DNA of 13,078 nucleotides from Sulfurovum sp. (GTDB taxonomy: Bacteria > Campylobacterota > Campylobacteria > Campylobacterales > Sulfurovaceae): NCBI GenBank assembly GCA_027038155.1, contig JALVXW010000071.1:1-13078 (forward strand), given 5' to 3'. Positions 6,441 through 13,078 of the stretch are shown one piece after another (position 1 is the first letter of the stretch; each line of letters starts with the position of its first letter). The position numbers were made by a program, and so were the translations under genes. A model generated the notes under the pieces. It made no database searches. It was not told the DNA's origin and saw only the letters and a list, made by a program, of their open reading frames with translations.

Positions 6441-8030
6441 TTAAAGTATTGCGTAGCTTACACTTATACATGCTTCAAGAGATGCAAGTGCATCTAAAAC
6501 TGCTTTTGTCACATATCCATCAACACGAACAACGGCCAATGCCTGCTGTTTAGTATCTCTTCCTAGTCTAAAATCAGAAATATTAAGATTATTTTCTGCC
6601 ATAATTTTACCAACATTCCCTATAACACCTGGTGTATCCGTATTCCTAAAGAAGACCATAGTACCTTTAGGTTCAACATCAAGAACATAATCATCAATTT
6701 CAATAATTCTCTGCACAGTATCATCAAATACTGTACCTGCAATAGTAATTGTGGTTTCTGCTGTTGTTAATTTAATGGCAACCTTATTTGTAAATCCAGA
6801 ATTATTCGGCTTCACTTCCTTAGAGATATCAATACCACGCTCTTCTGCAACAAATTCTGCATTAACATAGTTCACCTGATCACCTAAAGATTCAGTCAAA
6901 ACACCAACAGTTGCAAAAGTTCCCATAGATTCAATATAATCAGAAACAGGTCCTTTTGCCATCACTTTAATAGACTTCACTGCTGACTTTGTTACCTGTG
7001 CAGATAAGTGTCCCATCTTTTGGATAAGCTCAAGGTATGGTCTCACAAAATCAGGAAGTTCATTCTCTTTTATTGGCAAGTTAAGTGCATTGGGATAAGC
7101 TATACCTTTTGCAGCTGCAATCGCATTTTCTGCCGCTTGAATCGCAATATTTTTTTGAGACTCTTTTGTATTTGCTCCAAGGTGTGGGGTTACAGTAACA
7201 TTATTAAGATCAAGCAGAGGATGATCTGTAGCTGGTTCTTTGCTAAACACATCAATACCTGCTTTAGCAATCTTGCCACTTTTTAAACCCTCTACAAGTG
7301 CCTCTTCATTATAAAGTCCACCTCTAGCACAGTTAATAAGTATTACACCATCTTTCATCTTAGCTATCTCGTCTTTGTCTATCATGCCAACAGTTTCAGA
7401 GTTCTTTGGTGTATGGATAGTAATAATATCACACGCTAAAATATCTTCAAAGTTTTTAGTATAGGCTATATCCAAGTCTGTTGCTTTAGAAGGATCAATA
7501 TATGGGTCATATGCCAAAACATCCATCTCAAAGGCTTTTGCTCTTTTACCTACACGTGAACCTATGTTACCAAAACCAATAATCCCAAGCTTTTTATCTT
7601 TAAGCTCAGTTCCATACCAGTCTTGTCGTCTCCATACACGGTCAAGCTTCAGATTGTTATGTGCATAAGGAAAGTCACGTACACATGAAAGCATATGTGT
7701 CATCGTAAGTTCAACGGCCGCAATCGTATTGGCAGTAGGTACATTCATAACAACAATACCCTGCTTGGAAGAGCCTGGGATATCTACATTATCTACCCCT
7801 ACACCTGCACGTACTACCGCTGTTATTTTTTGTGCTGCTGCCAAAAATGCATCATCTACATCTGTAGAAGAGCGTGTAATTGCCACATCTGCTAAAGGAA
7901 TAATATCTGAGATGAGCTTGTCTTTTGGCTCATCAGCTGCATTTATCAATTCTATTTCACTATCATTAGCTAAAATATTCAGTCCATCTTGATGAATATG
8001 GTCACAAACAACAATTGTTTTTTTTGACAT
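6441..8030 (-). CDS. serA: D-3-phosphoglycerate dehydrogenase
   Basis: Catalyses the NAD-dependent oxidation of 3-phosphoglycerate to 3-phosphohydroxypyruvate, the first step of the phosphorylated serine pathway, in the cytoplasm. The 529 residues match the long type I enzyme. The order is an N-terminal substrate domain, a Rossmann NAD-binding segment (GFGNIG at 152-157, with the NAD-selective Asp175), the catalytic Arg236 (CARGG), Glu265 (SKEP) and His283 (PHLG), an allosteric-substrate-binding domain (about 320-450), and a C-terminal ACT domain (about 457-529) containing DTPGVIGNVGKIMAENNLNI. The ACT domain is the usual site of serine feedback inhibition in this family. The start has AAGGG upstream. 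The gene lies 101 nt downstream of rpsA, with a long REPIN-like palindrome between them, and is followed by a hairpin terminator. A TATACT at 8051-8056 could give it a weak promoter of its own. Confidence 0.97.
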   Translation of the reverse strand: MSKKTIVVCDHIHQDGLNILANDSEIELINAADEPKDKLISDIIPLADVAITRSSTDVDDAFLAAAQKITAVVRAGVGVDNVDIPGSSKQGIVVMNVPTANTIAAVELTMTHMLSCVRDFPYAHNNLKLDRVWRRQDWYGTELKDKKLGIIGFGNIGSRVGKRAKAFEMDVLAYDPYIDPSKATDLDIAYTKNFEDILACDIITIHTPKNSETVGMIDKDEIAKMKDGVILINCARGGLYNEEALVEGLKSGKIAKAGIDVFSKEPATDHPLLDLNNVTVTPHLGANTKESQKNIAIQAAENAIAAAKGIAYPNALNLPIKENELPDFVRPYLELIQKMGHLSAQVTKSAVKSIKVMAKGPVSDYIESMGTFATVGVLTESLGDQVNYVNAEFVAEERGIDISKEVKPNNSGFTNKVAIKLTTAETTITIAGTVFDDTVQRIIEIDDYVLDVEPKGTMVFFRNTDTPGVIGNVGKIMAENNLNISDFRLGRDTKQQALAVVRVDGYVTKAVLDALASLEACISVSYAIL

Positions 8031-8064
8031 TTTGAACCCTTATTTTTGGAAGTATATACCTATA

Positions 8065-8121
8065 GTAGGGTGGGCATTCCTACCCACCAATATATGTGAT
8101 GGGCAGGAATGCCCACCCTAC
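8065..8121. repeat. REPIN-like nested palindrome between rpsA and serA
   Basis: The outer arms 8065-8086 and 8100-8121 are 22 bp long and complementary except at 8082/8104, which is A-C on the plus strand but a G-U wobble in the minus-strand RNA. That RNA can therefore pair along the full 22 bp around a 13-nt loop. Each arm is also a small palindrome: GGTGGG at 8069-8074 against CCCACC at 8083-8088, and TGGGCA at 8100-8105 against TGCCCA at 8110-8115. Each arm begins GTAG when read inward, the head tetranucleotide described for REP elements moved by RAYT transposases. Two inverted REP units with a short spacer define a REPIN. It starts 10 nt after the rpsA stop. No U tract follows, so it is not a standard terminator, though it may slow polymerase or protect the rpsA mRNA. 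Confidence 0.85.
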
Positions 8122-8131
8122 AGAAGTTGTA

Positions 8132-9790
8132 TTATTTTTTTAATATATCACCGAAAGCATCACCTAAAGTCATACTGTCATCTTGATCCAGGTTAAGTTG
8201 CTCCATCGCTTCTCTCTCCTCTTGACGCTCAAGTCTCTTCACCGAAACTCTAATTCTGTCAGTATTGGTATCAATAAACGAAATAACACCTTTAATCTCT
8301 TGACCTTTTTCAATCTCATCAAACTTAAGCGGATGAAGGTCTTCGGTTCTAATAAGTGCATCTATATTGTCTTCAAGTGAAATAAATACACCAAACTCTT
8401 TTTTGTCTTTTACTGTACCAGTCACAATAGAACCATTTTTATGTGTCTGAGCAAATGCTTTGACGGGAGAGTCCTCAAGTGCTTTTTTAGAGAGTGAAAC
8501 TTTACCGGCATCTCTATCAATTTTGATAATTTTTACTTCTACTTCATCACCAACTTTAAGTTCTGATTTGGCATTTTTAGATTTATCCCAAGAGATCTCT
8601 TGATTATGCAAAAGACCTTCAACGGCCCCTACTTTTACAAATGCACCAAAGTCAGTAATAGATGTTACTGTACCAGTCACCACATCTCCAACTCTGTTAG
8701 ATGATGTAAATGCATCCATTGGTTTAGGAAGAAGATTTTTTAGACTTACTCTAAGTCTTCTCCCTTCTTTATCTACTTCAATCACTTCCACATTAATCTC
8801 TTGATTGTTTTCTAGGTAGTCTTTAGGGTGTTTTACATTTTTATCCCAAGAGATTTCCGATACATGAAGGAATGCTTCCAAATCTTCACCCAAATCAACA
8901 AATACACCATATGGTTCAATGTTGGAAACAGTCGCTGTCACAGTATCACCTACACCGATAATAGAATCAATGTCAGCCCAAGGATCAGGATTTGCATCTT
9001 TAATAGAGAGAGAAAGGTGTCTTTTCTTTTTATCATACTCTAACGCAACAACATTTACCTCATCACCTTCAGCAAAATATTTAGATGGATTTACTGGCCC
9101 TTTATGGGAGATTTGTGAGTAGTGAACAAGTCCATCTATACCACCAACATCCACAAACATACCATAAGAGGTAATTTTCTTAATCGTTCCAACAACAGGG
9201 TCTTTGTTCTCAAGTAATGCACCAACAATTTCATCGGTTTTCGCTTTATCTCGCTCAATAAGCTCTTTTCTAGAAACAACAACTGAACCTTTTTCTTTAT
9301 CAACCTTAACGATAACAGCTTTTACCTTTTTGCCAATCACATCTACCCCTGGCTTAGAAGAGAGATAGGAGAGCGTACGTGGCATAAAGAACTCTAAGCC
9401 ATCTACTTCAACAACATAACCGCCCTTATTTTTCTTCGTTACAACACCTTCAATGATATACTCTTGCTCTTCATCATATTCAGCAATAAACTCATTCAGT
9501 GCAGCTTTTGCCTGTGCTGCTTTATAGGAGATACGCCCTCTGCCTTGATTAAGTACCTCTATCTCATCACCTACTTTAAAGAGAGGATTACCCTCCTCAT
9601 CTTTAATTTCATCCAAAGAGAGATTTGCATCTCTTCCGCCACCAATATCTACAACGACAAGATTGTCTTTTTCATCTATTTTTACAATGGTTCCTGTGAC
9701 CAAATCATTTCTTGATTCTGATTTTTTAAACGATTCCTCAAGCATCGCCTCAAAATCTACTTCTTCTATTTCGATATCTTCGAACTTCAT
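8132..9790 (-). CDS. rpsA: 30S ribosomal protein S1
   Basis: Ribosomal protein S1 binds mRNA through tandem OB-fold S1 motifs and helps the 30S subunit load and unfold messages. The 552 residues hold six S1 domains at about 28-90, 113-175, 197-264, 280-350, 366-435 and 452-520. Domains 3-6 carry the classic pattern GTVxxxxxFGxFV (for example GTIKKITSYGMFVDVGG at 201-217 and GTVTSITDFGAFV at 373-385), while 1 and 2 are divergent, as is normal for the ribosome-docking domains. The tail is acidic. The start has AAGGAT upstream, and a TATAAT box at 9823-9828 gives it its own promoter. In Campylobacter and Helicobacter the gene upstream of rpsA is ispH (lytB); here it is mcrC, which suggests that the restriction module was inserted at this point. 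Confidence 0.97.
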   Translation of the reverse strand: MKFEDIEIEEVDFEAMLEESFKKSESRNDLVTGTIVKIDEKDNLVVVDIGGGRDANLSLDEIKDEEGNPLFKVGDEIEVLNQGRGRISYKAAQAKAALNEFIAEYDEEQEYIIEGVVTKKNKGGYVVEVDGLEFFMPRTLSYLSSKPGVDVIGKKVKAVIVKVDKEKGSVVVSRKELIERDKAKTDEIVGALLENKDPVVGTIKKITSYGMFVDVGGIDGLVHYSQISHKGPVNPSKYFAEGDEVNVVALEYDKKKRHLSLSIKDANPDPWADIDSIIGVGDTVTATVSNIEPYGVFVDLGEDLEAFLHVSEISWDKNVKHPKDYLENNQEINVEVIEVDKEGRRLRVSLKNLLPKPMDAFTSSNRVGDVVTGTVTSITDFGAFVKVGAVEGLLHNQEISWDKSKNAKSELKVGDEVEVKIIKIDRDAGKVSLSKKALEDSPVKAFAQTHKNGSIVTGTVKDKKEFGVFISLEDNIDALIRTEDLHPLKFDEIEKGQEIKGVISFIDTNTDRIRVSVKRLERQEEREAMEQLNLDQDDSMTLGDAFGDILKK

Positions 9791-9822
9791 ACCTATCCTT
9801 ATGTGTACACTAATTTTGCGTT

Positions 9823-9828
9823 ATTATA
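9823..9828 (-). promoter_or_regulatory. Predicted -10 box of rpsA
   Basis: The minus strand has AAAAAGGTATAATAACG with a perfect TATAAT at 9823-9828, 32 nt before the rpsA ATG and only 22 nt after the mcrC stop codon. There is no convincing -35 box. It makes transcription of rpsA independent of the restriction operon upstream. Confidence 0.55.
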
Positions 9829-9850
9829 CCTTTTTAAACATAAATAAGAC

Positions 9851-11107
9851 TTATTTTGATGAAGCCCAAAAATTTACTAAGCTTTTGAAATCATTTGGGT
9901 TTTCTAAATCAAAAAACAAAATCTTTAGAGGCAAAGTATTCTCTACTTCTGCATAATAATCATAGGTTTCACAATATATCTCTTTGTCTTTAGGATAAAT
10001 CAAATAGAGTTCTTTACAATTTGTATATTTTTTACCATACGCATACATCTGATACAAGTCGCTTCCACCAATGCCTTGACGGTTTTTCTCTTGGCTTAAG
10101 AGTTTCCATTTTGTATCAGCAATGACGCTGCCCTTATCTATCACTATATCTGGACGCAAAGCATAAATACCTTTTTGTTTACTAAAAGCAAGATGATGTT
10201 GTTTATCTTGCAAACTTACGTCATGCCCTCTCTTTTTTAGATGATGTCCCACATATGATTCAAACAGAACATTCATATCAAACAATAGTGCAAATGCTAA
10301 ATCATTTCCTTTATATAGACTATAGCTATGTTCCAATAAAAATATTTTTACCCAAACCAATATCTGCTTATACTCCTTCATCTGCCGACCTAGCTTTATT
10401 CTAGAAAAATCAGACTTTATAGAGTGAGACACACCCACCTCATCAAATACAAACAGATACTCTCGTATTCTCTTTTTATTACTGTTTAGTTTTGATTGTT
10501 TATAGAGGTAGTTAAGTGTTGTTTTTATAAGCCTGTTTTCCACTCTATCGCTCACATACTCATCATATGCTACATAAAAACGTTCTTTATGGATGTAGTT
10601 TTTAACTATCTGCTCTTTTATCTGCAACTTTCCTTTGAGGTAGGCTAAGTTTTCTTCTTTTGTAATATAGTCAGATTTTATACCTTTTTTTATAAGCTCT
10701 GAGAGTTCATCTAAAAACATGGTGATAAATATCTCTAGCAACGGCATATTGGTAGATTTAAGATGTGCCATATTGAAATGTTTAAAGGGAGATTTCTTGA
10801 GTGTTTTAAGCATCTTGATAAGTATCTCTTTAGAAGTATTAGTATCCACCTCTCTTATCTTAGGAAGTATCTCTATCGTCGTGCCATCTTTGGTTTGCAA
10901 GACACCCACATAGTTTTGGGCTTGAAGTACTTTTCCATAGCCCTTTTTAGTAGTTACTTTCAGATATGGTATAGCCTGTTCATTGGTGAGTACAAAGTTC
11001 TCTATGGCTTCAAAGTTTTTAGTTGAAATACACTCCCCTTGATTGCTCTCTTTTACAGTAAGGAAATCATACTCCTTAAGCGTTATCTGCTGTTTCACTG
11101 TACTCAC
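9851..11107 (-). CDS. mcrC: McrC nuclease subunit of a McrBC-type restriction system
   Basis: McrC is the endonuclease partner of the McrB GTPase ring; together they cut DNA that carries modified cytosines. The 418 residues contain an N-terminal McrB-interacting region (ITLKEYDFL, then YVGVLQTKDGTTIEILPKI at 66-84) and a C-terminal PD-(D/E)XK nuclease: Glu283, Asp320 in LRPDIVI, Asp331 and Lys333 in ADTKWKLL, and Gln353 in SDLYQMYAYGKKY. All catalytic residues are present, so it looks active. The proposed start is a GTG at 11107 (a second GTG is 3 codons in); neither has a Shine-Dalgarno site and there is no ATG nearby. The start lies within the last codons of the small ORF 11076-11207, so translation probably depends on coupling to it. 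No terminator is seen after the stop. Confidence 0.92.
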   Translation of the reverse strand: MSTVKQQITLKEYDFLTVKESNQGECISTKNFEAIENFVLTNEQAIPYLKVTTKKGYGKVLQAQNYVGVLQTKDGTTIEILPKIREVDTNTSKEILIKMLKTLKKSPFKHFNMAHLKSTNMPLLEIFITMFLDELSELIKKGIKSDYITKEENLAYLKGKLQIKEQIVKNYIHKERFYVAYDEYVSDRVENRLIKTTLNYLYKQSKLNSNKKRIREYLFVFDEVGVSHSIKSDFSRIKLGRQMKEYKQILVWVKIFLLEHSYSLYKGNDLAFALLFDMNVLFESYVGHHLKKRGHDVSLQDKQHHLAFSKQKGIYALRPDIVIDKGSVIADTKWKLLSQEKNRQGIGGSDLYQMYAYGKKYTNCKELYLIYPKDKEIYCETYDYYAEVENTLPLKILFFDLENPNDFKSLVNFWASSK

Positions 11108-11207
11108 TACTTACAATTTTCATCAAACCTTTATCTATATATTCCTGTATAGCTAACATAAATTCTTCGTAGTATTCATCTTTTATGTCTATAATAATTG
11201 TTTTCAT
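11076..11207 (-). CDS. Small ORF (43 aa), antitoxin-like or coupling peptide, overlapping mcrC
   Basis: ATG at 11205-11207 opens 43 codons ending in TAA at 11076-11078. The peptide begins MKTIIIDIKDEYYEEFMLAI and continues to IVSSEYSETADNA. An AGG 7 nt before the ATG, with AAGGA further up, could bind the ribosome. It begins 3 nt after the stop of the DUF5615 gene and overlaps mcrC by 32 nt in another frame. A short beta strand (KTIIIDI) followed by an amphipathic helix recalls the opening of small antitoxins of type II pairs common in Campylobacterota, but I cannot assign a family. It may be a remnant antitoxin without its toxin, or an ORF whose translation delivers ribosomes to the weak mcrC start. 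It fills the gap that would otherwise be empty between 11108 and 11210. Confidence 0.55.
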   Translation of the reverse strand: MKTIIIDIKDEYYEEFMLAIQEYIDKGLMKIVSSEYSETADNA

Positions 11208-11210
11208 TTT

Positions 11211-11552
11211 CTAACCTATTCCTTCTATTTTATCTTTATAGACACGAACTAATTTGTATTCAGAACTCATAGCTAATACATCATTCCATATAGTATCAAT
11301 GGCATTATGAAAATCTTTCATTTTCATATTTCCTAATTTTATATGAATAACACTAGGTGGAGGATTGTTTAACAGTATTCTGTCAGAGAAGTCTGCATCT
11401 TTGGTTACGATGGTTAAATTATTTTCTTTGGCATACTTCCAAATCTCACTGTCTTTCATATTTGGATCTATGTTTATCACGTGCTGATAGTTATCTTTAT
11501 TCCATAAAGAAAAATAGTAAGGTAAGTTGGCATCAATAATATACTTTTGCAT
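11211..11552 (-). CDS. DUF5615 PIN-like protein, probable toxin of a TA-like pair
   Basis: The 113 residues match the DUF5615 family, a PIN-like fold predicted to be a metal-dependent ribonuclease. The family pattern is visible: an N-terminal IIDANLP with Asp7, a central DSEIWKYAKENN (Asp34, Glu36), and VTKDADF at 49-55 with Asp52 and Asp54, followed by PPPSVIHIKLGN. These acidic residues would form the metal site. Such genes usually stand directly after a DUF433 gene, as here (3 nt gap), which is the layout of a toxin with its antitoxin. Its ATG has no clear Shine-Dalgarno site, so it is probably translated by coupling, which would keep its level below that of the antitoxin-like protein. Being sandwiched inside the mcrB-mcrC operon is unusual. 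Ribonuclease activity and toxicity are inferred. Confidence 0.85.
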   Translation of the reverse strand: MQKYIIDANLPYYFSLWNKDNYQHVINIDPNMKDSEIWKYAKENNLTIVTKDADFSDRILLNNPPPSVIHIKLGNMKMKDFHNAIDTIWNDVLAMSSEYKLVRVYKDKIEGIG

Positions 11553-11555
11553 CAG

Positions 11556-11804
11556 CTATGCTATCTTTTGAAGTGAATATTTTTGTCCCATCAGTTGCGT
11601 AGCAAAAGCTAAACAGGTTTGTATATCTTCTTGTGTTAAGGTTGGGTATGCTTTAAGTATCTCTTCGTTACTTTCCCCAGCACTTAAAAATTCCAATATT
11701 GTCTGCACAGTTATTCTCTGACCTCGTATGGTAGGTTTACCATTACACACATCTGCGTCAATAGTAATCTTACCATCAAAAAATGATAATTTTTCTGCGT
11801 TCAT
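11556..11804 (-). CDS. DUF433 protein, probable antitoxin of the TA-like pair
   Basis: The 82 residues show the DUF433 pattern, a small winged-helix-like family that is predicted to be the antitoxin next to DUF5615 or other PIN-like genes: an ITIDADVCNGKPTIRGQRITV core at 13-33, then LEFLSAGESNEEILKAYPTLTQEDIQTCLAFA at about 37-68. The ATG follows the mcrB stop by one nucleotide, and its AGGAG ribosome binding site lies inside the last codons of mcrB, so the two genes are certainly adjacent on one message and probably translationally linked. It may bind DNA and repress the operon as other antitoxins do, but no operator can be seen. Confidence 0.85.
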   Translation of the reverse strand: MNAEKLSFFDGKITIDADVCNGKPTIRGQRITVQTILEFLSAGESNEEILKAYPTLTQEDIQTCLAFATQLMGQKYSLQKIA

Positions 11805-11805
11805 A

Positions 11806-13078
11806 TTATTCTCCTGCTTGGTTTTGTTCTATTTTACCATAAATTTTTCTATAGCTATCTACACTAAATTTTTCAGCTATGCTATAGATATATTTATCCT
11901 CTTCTATATACGCATCATCCATGCCATCAAAAAGTTTACTTGCATCTTGTGTCTTTCTTTTGATAAATCCATCATTTAGTACAAGTGCTATCTTCTCCCA
12001 ATCATCATAAAAATACTCTTGAAGCAACGGTATAATTTTGTTTCGCATAACCGAGTCTAAACTTGGCTCATCTGTTACATTCATAAAGTATGCATGTCCT
12101 ATAGTATGGTCACGGTCGTAGAGGTACTCTATCCGTTGGTTTATTTTCGTAAGTAATTTCTCCAAATCAATACCATCAACCTCACCCAACAAATCAGGTC
12201 TAGGCATCATCTCCTCAAACTCAAAGCGTCTGCGTAGTGCTGTGTCCATCAGTGCTATGCTTCTGTCTGCTGTGTTCATCGTACCTATGATGTAAAGGTT
12301 CTTAGGTACGCCAAACTTCTCTCCGCTGTAAGGGAGTGTAATCTCCATCGCTTCATCATTGCCTAAGCGTTTACTCTCTTCTATGAGGGTAATGAGTTCA
12401 CCGAAGATCTTAGAGATGTTTCCTCTGTTGATTTCGTCTATAATGAGGATGTAGTTTTTCTCTTCAACACTTGTTTGAGTAGTGACTCTTTCATTAAATG
12501 GTAACTTTTTATATTCTTTATATAATGACAAATAGTATGTATCTTTCTGTCTTTGATTAGAGATACCAAAAACCTCTTGTGCTATTTGTCTTGATGTCCT
12601 GAAATCAATATTTGCATCTACTATCTTATAAAATTCATTCAAATCCAGTGTTACGCTATTTTCATTATAGTTTGAATCTTCAGAATAAAGAACAATAGAT
12701 TTTTCTGATAAATCCTTTACTCTAAATTTTCCACCTTTGGTTTTCGTAAAAACCAGCTCATCTTCCAGTGCCCCATTTAAAAACTCACCTACATGATCTT
12801 TTAGAGACATTTCTGTAGCTAGTTCTTGCTGAGACTTCTTGCTATCTTCATACTGCTTTCTTGCCACATCGGAGATTCGCTTAAAAATGCCATCCTCAAT
12901 ACTATACTGTATATCGCTACTTTTTACATCTGCTTTTATCCCCTCCACAAACTCCTCATACCCATAACTCTGATGAAAAGTAATGAACTCTATTTGCCCT
13001 GCTTTTTTTAGCACTTCAAATCTTTCTTTGGCTTTATCTCTATTTGAAGGAAATTCCCCATCAATAATTTGTAAGGAT
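11806..13078 (-). CDS. mcrB: McrB-type AAA+ GTPase, 5' end missing
   Basis: McrB forms a hexameric ring that hydrolyses GTP and drives the McrC nuclease on modified DNA. The reading frame is open to the right edge of the window, so the gene starts outside it. A GTG at 13012-13014 is in frame but is an internal codon: 21 further codons upstream fit the family. Visible residues counted from that GTG: QIEFITFHQSYGYEEFVEGI (7-26), the Walker B motif IIDEINRGNISKIFGE (191-206), and the sensor region MNTADRSIALMDTALRRRFEF (246-266) with its arginines. The Walker A loop and any N-terminal DNA-binding domain lie beyond the edge. A stretch of about 120 residues (60-183) between the FHQSY block and Walker B is much longer than in E. 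coli McrB. The stop lies 1 nt before the DUF433 gene. Confidence 0.93.
   Translation of the reverse strand, partial: SLQIIDGEFPSNRDKAKERFEVLKKAGQIEFITFHQSYGYEEFVEGIKADVKSSDIQYSIEDGIFKRISDVARKQYEDSKKSQQELATEMSLKDHVGEFLNGALEDELVFTKTKGGKFRVKDLSEKSIVLYSEDSNYNENSVTLDLNEFYKIVDANIDFRTSRQIAQEVFGISNQRQKDTYYLSLYKEYKKLPFNERVTTQTSVEEKNYILIIDEINRGNISKIFGELITLIEESKRLGNDEAMEITLPYSGEKFGVPKNLYIIGTMNTADRSIALMDTALRRRFEFEEMMPRPDLLGEVDGIDLEKLLTKINQRIEYLYDRDHTIGHAYFMNVTDEPSLDSVMRNKIIPLLQEYFYDDWEKIALVLNDGFIKRKTQDASKLFDGMDDAYIEEDKYIYSIAEKFSVDSYRKIYGKIEQNQAGE

Noticed and set aside
7008..7992. Several plus-strand ORFs of 60-97 codons opposite serA, rpsA, mcrC and the efflux genes
   Set aside because: They lie antisense within well-identified genes, show no family features, and have compositions expected of the shadow strand of AT-rich coding sequence.
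8065..8121. The long palindrome after rpsA as an ordinary intrinsic terminator
   Set aside because: No U-rich tract follows the stem on the transcribed strand, and the nested two-unit structure with GTAG heads is better explained by a REPIN. An effect on transcription is still possible.
9841..9858. A small palindrome (AAATAAG A CTTATTT) at the end of mcrC as a terminator
   Set aside because: The loop would be a single base and the stem is all but A/T; it cannot form a stable hairpin.
13012..13014. GTG as the start of mcrB, which would make the gene complete in the window
   Set aside because: The frame continues open to the edge, the upstream codons fit the family (a Phe-Glu-Val-Leu run leading into the conserved block), and without them the protein would lack the Walker A loop.
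1..13078. CRISPR arrays, tRNA or rRNA genes, and insertion sequences
   Set aside because: I found no regularly spaced repeats, no tRNA-like cloverleaf, and no transposase coding sequence. The only repeats are the palindromes and the heptamer pair listed.

Overview
The window is AT-rich and every gene in it reads on the minus strand. The protein set suggests a member of the Campylobacterota (the former Epsilonproteobacteria, perhaps a Sulfurimonas- or Sulfurovum-like marine sulfur oxidiser). The reasons are the rpsA-serA neighbourhood, which recalls Campylobacter and Helicobacter, the lysine-rich AT-biased coding style, and promoters that show a clear TATAAT -10 box but no good -35 box. The genus is inferred, not shown.

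In the order of transcription (right to left) there are four blocks. (1) 11806-13078 is the 3' two-thirds or so of mcrB, the AAA+ GTPase of a McrBC type IV restriction system. Its 5' end, with the Walker A loop, lies outside the window. It is followed 1 nt later by a toxin-antitoxin-like pair, a DUF433 antitoxin-like gene (11556-11804) and a DUF5615 PIN-like gene (11211-11552), then by an unlisted 43-codon small ORF (11076-11207), and then by mcrC (9851-11107), the PD-(D/E)XK nuclease subunit. The TA-like pair therefore sits inside the mcrB-mcrC operon, with gene junctions of 1-3 nt or overlaps. (2) rpsA (ribosomal protein S1) has its own TATAAT box only 22 nt beyond the mcrC stop. serA (phosphoglycerate dehydrogenase) follows. 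The two are separated by a 57-bp nested palindrome with the architecture of a REPIN (two inverted REP units, each starting GTAG). (3) After a hairpin terminator comes a tripartite efflux operon: a TolC-like outer membrane factor, a short membrane fusion protein, and an RND permease encoded as two separate half-proteins that overlap by one base. (4) After a second GTAG-ended hairpin comes efp (elongation factor P), then the first three codons of another gene at the left edge.

rpsA, serA and efp are housekeeping genes. The efflux operon and the McrBC/TA block look like accessory modules placed between them. The points most worth a second look are the TA-like pair and small ORF embedded in the mcrBC operon, the clean split of the RND pump with an altered proton-relay motif, the REPIN-like element, and the lack of any visible terminator between the defence operon and rpsA.
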